Of a stretch of 64,000 nucleotides of DNA, positions 52,054-59,604 are shown in pieces. The translations under genes were made by a program, and so were the position numbers. The notes beneath the pieces are model-generated. The model had not been told where the DNA came from. It made no database searches and was given only the letters and a program-made list of their open reading frames with translations. This stretch comes from Beijerinckia sp. 28-YEA-48 (GTDB lineage Bacteria > Pseudomonadota > Alphaproteobacteria > Rhizobiales > Beijerinckiaceae): NCBI RefSeq assembly GCF_900104955.1, contig NZ_FNSI01000001.1, positions 1,150,001-1,214,000 on the forward strand. The letters are read 5' to 3'. Each line of letters starts with the position of its first letter. The first letter of the stretch is position 1.

Positions 52054-52998
52054 ATGCGCGAAGTGGATTTTCGACGGATCGACCTCAACCTGCTGGTGGC
52101 GCTTGAGGCACTGCTGGACGAAAAGAGCGTCACAAGGGCTGCCCAGCGGCTCGGTATGAGCCAGCCGGCCGCGAGCCGTGCCCTGGGGCGGTTGCGCGCG
52201 CTGTTTTCAGACGCGCTGCTGGTCGATGGGCCGGGCGGCTACGTCCTCAGCTCCCGTGCCGAAGAGGTGCGCCCGATGCTGCGCAGGATATTGGCAGACG
52301 TGGGCGACATGTTGGAAGCGAACACGTTCGATCCAGCGACGGCGACGGGTCGAATCCGGCTTCTCATGCCCGATCTCCAGGCCGCCGCGCTCGCGCCGCA
52401 TTTGCTCGCCCGCCTTGCCCGCGAAGCACCATCGCTTGATCTCGATATTGTCGCGCCAGGCACCGATGGGGTTGAAGCGCTGGAGCAGGGTGTCGCGGAT
52501 GCGATGGTGGCGCTGATCGATGAAGCGCCGGCCGGCATTCACCGCCGCCGCCTCTATGACGAAGAACTCGTGACGCTCGTGCGCGCGCATCACCCCGCGC
52601 TCACCGAAGAACTCACCCTCGAGCGCTTTCTGGCGCTCGAGCATATCGTGGTGAGCGTCACCGGCGTCGGGCCTGCGCCTGTCGATGAGGTGCTGGCGCG
52701 GATGGGGCGGGGGCGACGGGTGAAGCTGCGCGTGCCGAACTTCTTCGCGGCGGTCGAGATCGCCGCTCGCTCCGACCTGATCATGACGCTGCCATCGAGC
52801 CTGGCGCGAGCGGCCGCGAACATGAGGCGCTTCGTGTCGCTCCCGCCGCCCCTCGATCTTGGCAGCTTCACGATGAGCCTTGCCTGGCACGCGCGCCAGC
52901 AAGACGCGCCCAGGCACATATGGTTGAGACGCGCCATTGTCGCGGCGGCGAGCGATATGTCATCGGACGGGCATCACACGCGTGACATTGAGGCTTGA
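52054..52998 (+). CDS. LysR-family transcriptional regulator
   Basis: A 314-residue regulator with the LysR winged helix at the N-terminus (DLNLLVALEALLDEKSVTRA and AQRLGMSQPAASRALGRLRA, about 9-50) and a periplasmic-binding-type co-inducer domain. It groups with LysR proteins of the NodD/SyrM-like short-N-terminus type (MREVDFRRIDLNLL). ATG 52054 is used. It is divergent from the NmrA-like gene and separated from it by a short AT-rich interval (ATATATAGTT), the usual arrangement for a LysR regulator and its target. The effector is unknown. Confidence 0.88.
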   Translation: MREVDFRRIDLNLLVALEALLDEKSVTRAAQRLGMSQPAASRALGRLRALFSDALLVDGPGGYVLSSRAEEVRPMLRRILADVGDMLEANTFDPATATGRIRLLMPDLQAAALAPHLLARLAREAPSLDLDIVAPGTDGVEALEQGVADAMVALIDEAPAGIHRRRLYDEELVTLVRAHHPALTEELTLERFLALEHIVVSVTGVGPAPVDEVLARMGRGRRVKLRVPNFFAAVEIAARSDLIMTLPSSLARAAANMRRFVSLPPPLDLGSFTMSLAWHARQQDAPRHIWLRRAIVAAASDMSSDGHHTRDIEA

Positions 52999-53072
52999 CT
53001 TGCAGGGCTGGTGACGAGCCTCCTAGACTCCACCCTCCCAGGCGATTGGCTCGCCGCAGCAAAGGTTCACGC

Positions 53073-53492
53073 ATGTCAGTTCAGGCCATTCTGCTGCCGG
53101 TGTTCGTCTATGTGGCGCTGATCCTCATTCTGCTGCTCGAACTGGGGCGGCGGCGCGCCGGGGCGGTGCGGACACGGCAGGTGGGTAAGGATGCGGCGCT
53201 GCGCGAAAACGCCTGGCCGGATGATGTGACCCAGGTGTCGAACGCGTTTCGCAATCAGTTCGAAGTCCCGGTGCTGTTTCTGGCGCTGGTGGCCTTCGCC
53301 ATGTTCACGCGCAAGGCGGACTTTCTGTTCGTTGTGCTGTCCTGGGTGTTCGTCATCTCGCGCTATCTGCATGCCTTCGTCCACATCACGTTCAATGCGG
53401 TGGCGTGGCGCTTTTCGGCCTATTTCATCGGTGTGCTCGTGCTGGTTGTGATGTGGGTGATCTTCGCCGTGCAGATTCTTGGGGCGATTTAG
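53073..53492 (+). CDS. MAPEG-family membrane protein
   Basis: A 139-residue four-helix integral membrane protein. The segments LLPVFVYVALILILLLELGR (about 6-25), NAFRNQFEVPVLFLALVAFA and VISRYLHAFVHITFN fit the MAPEG family (with the typical F-R-N-Q-F-E-x-P-V-L block). ATG 53073 has AAAGG upstream. MAPEG members are glutathione-dependent transferases or peroxidases; most bacterial ones are uncharacterised. It lies 39 bp before rsmB on the same strand. Confidence 0.88.
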   Translation: MSVQAILLPVFVYVALILILLLELGRRRAGAVRTRQVGKDAALRENAWPDDVTQVSNAFRNQFEVPVLFLALVAFAMFTRKADFLFVVLSWVFVISRYLHAFVHITFNAVAWRFSAYFIGVLVLVVMWVIFAVQILGAI

Positions 53493-53531
53493 AAAACTGG
53501 ACTTTCCGGCCCGGATCGTCACAAGGGGCGC

Positions 53532-54836
53532 ATGACACCCGCAGCCCGCATCGCCGCCGCCATCGAGATTCTCGAAGACATTGAAACCCGCCGCCGCCCC
53601 GCCGGCGACGCCCTGAAGGATTGGGGCCTGCGCCACCGCTTCGCCGGCTCAAAGGACCGTTCGGGCATCGCCAGCCTAGTCTATGACGCTTTGCGGGTGC
53701 GCGCCTCCGCCGCCTGGATCATGGGGCAAGACCAGGGCCAGCCGACCCCGCGCGCGGTCATGCTGGGCGCGCTCAAGCGTGGGCGTGGCATGCAGGTGGA
53801 CGCCATCGCCGGGCTCTGTGGCGCTGGCCCGCATGCGCCGCCCGCGCTGACCGACGACGAACGCCAGCGGCTGACGGCCGACGATCTCAGCGCCGCGCCC
53901 GACCATGTGAAGGGCGATTATCCGGAATGGCTGGCGGCCTCCTTCGCCGCCGCCTTCGGCGATAAGGCCGTGGCGGAAGGCATGGCGCTGGCGGAACGCG
54001 CGCCGGTCGATCTGCGCGCCAACACACTCAAGCTTGGTCGTGACAAAGCCCTGGAAGGGCTGAGCCATCTGGGCGCGCAGCCGACGGCGCTGTCGCCCTG
54101 GGGTCTGCGCATCTCGGTCACCGCCGATGGGCGCGGCCCGGCGCTGGCGGCCGAGCCCGCCTATGTCAAAGGTCAAGTGGAGGTGCAGGACGAAGCTTCG
54201 CAGCTCGCGGCCCTCATCGCTGGCGCCAAGCCCGGCTGGCAGGTGCTGGATCTGTGCGCTGGGGCCGGCGGCAAATCCCTGGCGCTCGCCGCCATGATGG
54301 ACAACAAGGGCCAGATTTTCGCCACCGACAACGACGGCCGCCGGCTGATGCCGATCTACGAGCGGCTGGAGCGCTCAGGCGCGCGCAATGTGCAGGTGCG
54401 GGCGCCGAAGGCCGGCAAGATGGATCTCGCCGATCTCGAAGGCCGCTGCGATCTCGTCTTCGTCGATGCGCCGTGCACTGGCACCGGCACCTGGCGGCGC
54501 AGCCCCGACGCCAAATGGCGGACACGGCCGGGCGCGCTGCAACAGCGCCAGAAGCAGCAGGACGAAGTGCTGCGCCAGGCCGCATCTTACGTGAAAACCG
54601 GCGGCCGCCTCGTTTACGTCACCTGTTCGGTGCTGCGCGAGGAGAACGAGGAGCGCGTCACGTCATTCCTGGAGAGCAACGCCAGCTTCCTGCCGTTGGA
54701 AGCAGCGCATCTGGCGCGCGGCGCCGGCAACGAGGCTTTGGCGCAGTTCGCCTCGCCGCATGGGCCTGGCCTGCGGCTATCGCCGGCCAGCGCCGGCACC
54801 GACGGGTTTTATATAGCCGTCATGCTGAAAGCATGA
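53532..54836 (+). CDS. rsmB: RsmB/NOP-family 16S rRNA m5C methyltransferase
   Basis: A 434-residue SAM-dependent rRNA cytosine-C5 methyltransferase. The N-terminal NusB-like helical region is short; the SAM motif I is VLDLCAGAGGKSLALA (about 238-253). Two catalytic cysteines are seen: C315 in DAPCTGTGTWRR and C365 in YVTCSVLREENE. ATG 53532 is used. It methylates a cytosine in 16S rRNA if it is RsmB proper; some alphaproteobacterial paralogues modify other sites. Its stop is 10 bp from the end of the convergent Aat-like gene. Confidence 0.9.
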   Translation: MTPAARIAAAIEILEDIETRRRPAGDALKDWGLRHRFAGSKDRSGIASLVYDALRVRASAAWIMGQDQGQPTPRAVMLGALKRGRGMQVDAIAGLCGAGPHAPPALTDDERQRLTADDLSAAPDHVKGDYPEWLAASFAAAFGDKAVAEGMALAERAPVDLRANTLKLGRDKALEGLSHLGAQPTALSPWGLRISVTADGRGPALAAEPAYVKGQVEVQDEASQLAALIAGAKPGWQVLDLCAGAGGKSLALAAMMDNKGQIFATDNDGRRLMPIYERLERSGARNVQVRAPKAGKMDLADLEGRCDLVFVDAPCTGTGTWRRSPDAKWRTRPGALQQRQKQQDEVLRQAASYVKTGGRLVYVTCSVLREENEERVTSFLESNASFLPLEAAHLARGAGNEALAQFASPHGPGLRLSPASAGTDGFYIAVMLKA

Positions 54837-54845
54837 TCGGCAGCG

Positions 54846-55736
54846 TCACGCTGCGTATGTGATCGGCTGTTGCAGGCTGACCGGGCACCAGCGGCCCGGC
54901 CGGCCGCCGTTCTGATAGGTGACGTTGAGCAGCATGAAGGCTTCGCGCTGCATCGGCCGGAAGCCCAGTTCCGCGGCGCGGCTGCTGCGCATGTCGTGCA
55001 GCTGAAAATCCCACTGCGAGAGCTGGTTTTCGAGTGCCGCCAGCGCGAAGGCCAGGGCGCCCTTGCGCTTTTCAAACAGGCTTTCGCTGACAAACACACG
55101 GCCCGAGGCGACGCCGAAGCCGCCGGCCAGGAGTTCGCCGGCCCGGTTGCGCACGGCGAAGCAATGGCCAAACCCCTGGTCGAACAGATTGGCGAACACC
55201 TGCAGTGCCGTCGGGCTGAGGCCGAAGCCTTCGCCATTCAGGGTAGCGGCGGCAGCGCAGGCGGCAGAGACCTGCTCAAAGCCCTGGTCGAGCTCGAAGA
55301 CATAATCGCTGGTTGGCCACAGCTCGTCGGCGACGGGCTTGCGGATCATCCGTTCCTGCGGCGACCACCAGGTGGCGCGGCCCAAGATCCAGCGCGGAAA
55401 GAAGCCGGCCGCGTAGCCCCCGGCGATGGCCACCGGCGACAGATCGTCGATGACGCCGGCGAGCCCATCAGGCCGGCGGCGCACCTCTTCCAGGCCCGGC
55501 AGGCCGGTGTGGCCGAGGACGGCGGTGCGGACGAAGAAATCAGCGGTCTGGGGCAGGTCGCGGATGTGGCGCAGCAAATAGCCGACATCGGCGCCAATCC
55601 GCGAGAGGCGCGTTAAAACCGTCTCGCGGAACATCCGCTCACGGTATTTGCGACGTTCGGCGCGGGTCATATCGGTGCCCCAGTCGGATCCGTCCGAAAA
55701 GAGTGTCCCAAACTGCGCGATTCGATAATTCAGCAT
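54846..55736 (-). CDS. leucyl/phenylalanyl-tRNA--protein transferase-like protein (Aat family)
   Basis: A 296-residue protein with the core of Aat, the N-end-rule transferase that adds Leu or Phe to N-terminal Arg/Lys: GYAAGFFPRWILG and TWWSPQERMI resemble the GYFPW...WWSPDPR block. The GNAT-like core reads LLAGGFGVASGRVFVSESLF and SRAAELGFRPMQREAF. It is distinct from canonical Aat (about 230 residues) by an N-terminal extension of about 80 residues. The canonical GG.YG.A and FFGESMF signatures are altered, so its acceptor/donor specificity may differ. ATG 55736 is used; an ATG at 55763 is an alternative. It might be a paralogue beside a canonical Aat elsewhere. Confidence 0.72.
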   Translation of the reverse strand: MLNYRIAQFGTLFSDGSDWGTDMTRAERRKYRERMFRETVLTRLSRIGADVGYLLRHIRDLPQTADFFVRTAVLGHTGLPGLEEVRRRPDGLAGVIDDLSPVAIAGGYAAGFFPRWILGRATWWSPQERMIRKPVADELWPTSDYVFELDQGFEQVSAACAAAATLNGEGFGLSPTALQVFANLFDQGFGHCFAVRNRAGELLAGGFGVASGRVFVSESLFEKRKGALAFALAALENQLSQWDFQLHDMRSSRAAELGFRPMQREAFMLLNVTYQNGGRPGRWCPVSLQQPITYAA

Positions 55737-55945
55737 AACCTGTCCCTGCCGGTTCCGGCGCATTCATTCCCGGTTGCAGCCCCGGTTGCACACAGGGCTT
55801 AGCCGGCAGGGTGTTGCAGGCGGCTCAAGCAAATCGCTCAAAACCCAGTTAAAACCGGTTCACCATGGTGGCTGCGGCACTCCTGCCGTTGCACCTTTCC
55901 GGGGGGTGCCTTAATCGAAGTCCTTGCCCGGAGACCCAGAATTCC

Positions 55946-57550
55946 ATGACCGCCGCCCAAAACGACACCCACTCGGACATCACCGCCCACCACGACAAAG
56001 TGCTGATCATCGACTTCGGCTCGCAGGTGACGCAGCTCATCGCCCGCCGCGTCCGCGAAGCCGGGGTCTATTGCGAGCTGGCGCCGTTCCAGAGCGCCGA
56101 GAAAGCCTTCAAGGAGCTGAATCCAAAGGCTGTTATCCTCTCGGGCGGACCGTGCTCGGTAACCGATGAGGGTTCGCCCCGGGCGCCGCAGGCGGTGTTT
56201 GACGCCGGCATTCCGATCCTCTCCATCTGCTATGGCCAGCAGACCACCGCCGTGCAGCTCGGCGGTGAGGTCGAAGGCGGGCACGCCGCGGAGTTCGGCC
56301 GGGCCGATATCGAGATCAAGGAAAACAGCGCGCTCTTCGACGGTTTGTGGGAAATCGGCGGCCGTTATCCGGTGTGGATGAGCCACGGCGATCGCGTCAC
56401 GCGGTTACCGGAAGGTTTCACCGTCAAGGCTGTCAGCGAGAACGCCCCCTTCGCCATCGCCAGCGACGAGAAGCGCCGCATCTACACCACCATGTTCCAC
56501 CCGGAAGTGGTGCACACCCCCGACGGCGCCAAGCTGATCGCCAACTTCGTCCATAAGATCGCCGGCCTGAAGAGCGACTGGACCATGGCCGCCTTCCGTG
56601 GCGAAGCGGTGAAGGCGATCCGCGCGCAAGTCGGCGAGGGCAGGGTGCTCTGCGGGCTCTCGGGCGGTGTCGACAGCTCGGTGGCCGCCGTGCTGATCCA
56701 TGAAGCCATCGGCGACCGTCTCACCTGCGTCTTCGTCGACCATGGCCTGATGCGCCACGGCGAGGCCGACCAGGTGGTGACCCTGTTCCGCGACCATTAC
56801 AACATCCCGCTCGTCCATGTGGACGCCAGCGACATGTTCATCGGCGCGCTCGAAGGCGTTTCCGATCCCGAGACCAAGCGCAAGACCATCGGCAAACTGT
56901 TCATCGACGTGTTCGAGGAACAGGCCAAGAAGATCGCCAGCGACGGGCGCGGCGCGCCGCAGTTCCTGGCGCAAGGCACGCTCTACCCGGATGTGATCGA
57001 AAGCGTCTCCTTCACCGGCGGCCCCTCGGTGACGATCAAGAGCCACCACAATGTCGGCGGCCTGCCAGCCCGCATGAACATGAAGCTGGTCGAACCGCTA
57101 CGCGAACTGTTCAAGGACGAAGTGCGCGCGCTCGGCCGCGAGCTCGGCCTCACCAAGGCCTTCGTCGACCGCCACCCCTTCCCAGGCCCCGGCCTCGCCA
57201 TCCGCATCCCCGGCGCTATTTCGCGCGAGAAGCTCGACATCCTGCGCAAGGCCGATCTGATCTACCTCGAAGAGATCCGCAAGGCCGGCCTCTACGACAA
57301 GATCTGGCAAGCCTTCGCCGTGCTGCTACCGGTGCGCACCGTGGGCGTGATGGGCGACGGCCGCACCTACGACCATGTCTGCGCGCTGCGCGCCGTGACA
57401 TCAGTCGACGGCATGACGGCGGACTTCTTCCCGTTCGACATGAACGTGCTGGGACGCACCGCGACGCGCATCATCAATGAAGTGCGGGGGATTAACCGGG
57501 TGGTTTATGACGTGACGTCGAAGCCGCCGGGGACGATTGAGTGGGAGTGA
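55946..57550 (+). CDS. guaA: GMP synthase (glutamine-hydrolysing)
   Basis: A 534-residue bifunctional enzyme converting XMP to GMP. The GATase domain carries C95 (SICYGQQT), H185 and E187 (FHPEVVH). The ATP-pyrophosphatase P-loop is [12 protein letters not shown] (about 236-247). The dimerisation domain ends with GTIEWE. ATG 55946 (GGAG about 12 bp upstream) gives a normal N-terminus; the longer frame from 55865 has an atypical extension. The last 258 bp (57293-57550) are duplicated downstream as a decayed copy. The complete gene ends normally, so the enzyme should be functional. Confidence 0.96.
   Translation: MTAAQNDTHSDITAHHDKVLIIDFGSQVTQLIARRVREAGVYCELAPFQSAEKAFKELNPKAVILSGGPCSVTDEGSPRAPQAVFDAGIPILSICYGQQTTAVQLGGEVEGGHAAEFGRADIEIKENSALFDGLWEIGGRYPVWMSHGDRVTRLPEGFTVKAVSENAPFAIASDEKRRIYTTMFHPEVVHTPDGAKLIANFVHKIAGLKSDWTMAAFRGEAVKAIRAQVGEGRVLCGLSGGVDSSVAAVLIHEAIGDRLTCVFVDHGLMRHGEADQVVTLFRDHYNIPLVHVDASDMFIGALEGVSDPETKRKTIGKLFIDVFEEQAKKIASDGRGAPQFLAQGTLYPDVIESVSFTGGPSVTIKSHHNVGGLPARMNMKLVEPLRELFKDEVRALGRELGLTKAFVDRHPFPGPGLAIRIPGAISREKLDILRKADLIYLEEIRKAGLYDKIWQAFAVLLPVRTVGVMGDGRTYDHVCALRAVTSVDGMTADFFPFDMNVLGRTATRIINEVRGINRVVYDVTSKPPGTIEWE
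57293..57550 (+). repeat. 3' end of guaA, copy 1 of a 258-bp direct repeat
   Basis: This segment is repeated without gaps at 57867-58124. The terminal 30 bp including the stop codon (57521-57550 and 58095-58124) are identical, and an internal block of 26 bp is identical as well. Elsewhere the copies have diverged. The 3' end of guaA is a known site for integration of genomic islands. Confidence 0.9.
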
Positions 57551-57584
57551 ATGCGAGACGTTTCCCGACAACAGGCCTTCCATC

Positions 57585-57809
57585 ATGAGTTACAAAGACA
57601 GCACGTCAGCGCTTGAGCGCCGTATTCGCCGCATCGCGGTGCGTCACGGGCTGCACATCCTAAAGCCACAGACTCCTGATCCCAGGGTGGACCGGCATGG
57701 CGGCTATATGTTGCGCGACGTGGAGACCGCCAAGATCGTTTTTGGTGACCAGCCCTATCCCTTCGCCGCCGACATCGAGGAAATCGAGGCGTATATCGAG
57801 AAACTATGA
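57585..57809 (+). CDS. small conserved-type protein of unknown function between the guaA repeats
   Basis: A 74-residue soluble protein (MSYKDSTSALERRIRRIAVR..., then HILKPQTPDPRVDRHGGYML). A basic N-terminal half with arginines is followed by the motif RxGGYML and an acidic C-terminus (ADIEEIEAYIEKL). Small proteins of this kind recur in rhizobial genomes and mobile segments, but no function is known. ATG 57585 is used with AGG about 8 bp upstream. Its last codons overlap a downstream ATG (57806), suggesting a former two-gene operon whose second gene is truncated. Confidence 0.6.
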   Translation: MSYKDSTSALERRIRRIAVRHGLHILKPQTPDPRVDRHGGYMLRDVETAKIVFGDQPYPFAADIEEIEAYIEKL

Positions 57810-57866
57810 CCGCGACTTCGTATCCCTTCGACACGGGCTTCATCGGCTGGGTGGCGACGCGCGAGA
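57806..57866 (+). pseudogene. truncated 5' end of a gene cut by the guaA fragment
   Basis: The ATG at 57806 overlaps the stop of the small gene (ATGA), the sign of a coupled gene. The first 20 codons ([20 protein letters not shown]) look like a plausible protein start. From about 57867 the DNA is the guaA copy read in another frame, so the remainder is meaningless. This is inference from frame change at the repeat boundary. Confidence 0.4.
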
Positions 57867-58124
57867 TACGACATCGTCTGGCAGGCCTTTGCCGTGCTGC
57901 TGTCGGTGCGCGCTACGGGCTTGATTGGGGATGTGCGCACGTATCATCAGGTGAGTGCGTTGCTCGCGTTGACGTCGGTGGATGGGATGGCGGCGGATGT
58001 CTTCCCCTTCGACATGAACGTGCTGGGCCGGACCGCAACGCGCATCATCAATGAAGTGCGGGGAATTAATCGGGTGGTCGGTGACGTGACGAGCAAGCCG
58101 CCGGGGACGATTGAGTGGGAGTGA
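57867..58124 (+). pseudogene. guaA 3'-end fragment (displaced copy)
   Basis: Read in the guaA frame from TAC 57867, this encodes 85 residues, of which about 69 (by my count) are identical to the end of Gua[13 protein letters not shown], then [18 protein letters not shown] and [10 protein letters not shown]. There are no indels. Substitutions hit normally invariant residues, for example GDGRTY has become GDVRTY. There is no start codon in this frame upstream of a GTG at 57894, so it is not a gene. It is best explained as the displaced 3' end of guaA left by insertion into, or recombination at, that site. Confidence 0.88.
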
Positions 58125-58182
58125 GGGGTGTCGTGCAACGAGAATCACTGGGCGAAACATCTCGCTAAACCCCACATGGTCT

Positions 58183-59604
58183 TCAACGACGCAATGTCGA
58201 CCCGTGGGAGCAGATAATTAATCGATGAGAGCCACGCGTCATCGCGACGTAGAGATTTCGGGCATCAAGATCGTTTGCGTCGAGAATAACGGACACATCC
58301 GCCTCTAATCCCTTGAGTAGCAAAGTGCTGCCGACCGCTCGTTTTGGTAGCGGTCGCCCCAATAGGCGATTTTGTTCACGTGAGCGAACGGCGGTATCGT
58401 GAAACGTGTTTCCTTCTGCGCCATTGCATCCTTGCAGAGCTTTGATACATGCGCGCAGTACCGCGGGACGATGCGCGCGCACGCCACCTTCCTGGCCGAT
58501 TTCTACCAGCAGATTGACTGTCGCTCGTGGCGAGCGTTCGATGTTAAAGGCCATTGCTGCCCGTTCTACATCTGATGCCGCCCTGCGTTCCGCTCCGCGC
58601 TCAAGGATATCGACCCGGCGCAATAAATCGGTTGCGCCCACGCCCGTCATCACAGACGCGGCAAAGTTTATCACACTCTGAAGCGCATCTTCGGCCCGAA
58701 AATCCAAAGTGCGGGCAAACTGTACCAGATCTCGTAGATCGACCGCCTCAACGGTGACGGCTCCAGGGATCTGGCTTGCATAGAGCTGTTGGCTCGGCGG
58801 GCTACGGCTGTTGCCGATGATCAGCACTCCACCATTCTGAGTCGGTGCTTTCGTTTGTGCTGCCTTTAATTGTCGAACGCGATCTTCCGTTCCGTCTAAA
58901 TCGACCCAAGTGATCTCTTCAGGAGCTGTCAAGAGATTGATGGGCTGGCCATTTTGCAATTTGCGACGTGCGTCCAATAGCCACTGTCCAAAATCTTCTT
59001 TTCCGGCGTTTCGCCACCGCCATGGGACATCGAGTTCGCCAACAAGTGGAAAGTGCTTGCAAACGTGCTCGTTCCAATCGGCTAATGTGTTGCCTTGCCA
59101 GCCGAAGATCGCCTGCATGGGGTCGCCGAGCAGGCAAGTTGGAAGCGCCGGTGCAGCACAATAGATGATTGCATGTTGTGGTATGGAGCAGTCTTGGTAT
59201 TCATCGACGATCAGTCGCGCATAGCTTGCCTTTAGTAACTCCTGGATATGTCCGGCCTGGAGCAATTTCCAGGCCGCGTTACGAATAGTCGGATAGTCCG
59301 TTTGAGGGTTTCCTAGTTTCAGGATAGTTGGATCGCTAGCACTTCGTTTTGGGAACATCCCGATCAGGCGCATGGCCCAGCCATCGATAGTGGATAGCCT
59401 GTAAGCGCGAGATGAGACATCAGCCTTGTTGAGCCGTTCTCGCAAAGCGGCAACACCCGCATTCGTATGCGTCAGTACAAGTATGGGTTTTGGTCCGCTG
59501 TGGCGCTTTAGTGTTTCTGCTATTAGGTGCGTCTTACCACATCCGGCAGGTGCCGCGACTGTGCCGCACTCAATTTCGAGAAGATCAATTGTTCTGTCAG
59601 GCAT
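58183..59604 (-). CDS. gajB: UvrD-like helicase of a Gabija-type defence system (GajB-like)
   Basis: A 473-residue superfamily 1 helicase-like protein. Walker A is PAGCGKTH with K24; motif Ia follows as LVLTHTNAG; motif II is LIVDEYQDCS (DExQD); motif III is LLGDPMQAIFGWQG; motif VI is YVAMTRGSHRLII. Length and order fit GajB, the NTPase/helicase partner of GajA. ATG 59604 overlaps the last 8 bp of the gajA gene, showing translational coupling; a longer in-frame start at 59640 is possible. Together with GajA it is expected to degrade phage DNA. GC is visibly lower than in guaA. Confidence 0.82.
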   Translation of the reverse strand: MPDRTIDLLEIECGTVAAPAGCGKTHLIAETLKRHSGPKPILVLTHTNAGVAALRERLNKADVSSRAYRLSTIDGWAMRLIGMFPKRSASDPTILKLGNPQTDYPTIRNAAWKLLQAGHIQELLKASYARLIVDEYQDCSIPQHAIIYCAAPALPTCLLGDPMQAIFGWQGNTLADWNEHVCKHFPLVGELDVPWRWRNAGKEDFGQWLLDARRKLQNGQPINLLTAPEEITWVDLDGTEDRVRQLKAAQTKAPTQNGGVLIIGNSRSPPSQQLYASQIPGAVTVEAVDLRDLVQFARTLDFRAEDALQSVINFAASVMTGVGATDLLRRVDILERGAERRAASDVERAAMAFNIERSPRATVNLLVEIGQEGGVRAHRPAVLRACIKALQGCNGAEGNTFHDTAVRSREQNRLLGRPLPKRAVGSTLLLKGLEADVSVILDANDLDARNLYVAMTRGSHRLIICSHGSTLRR

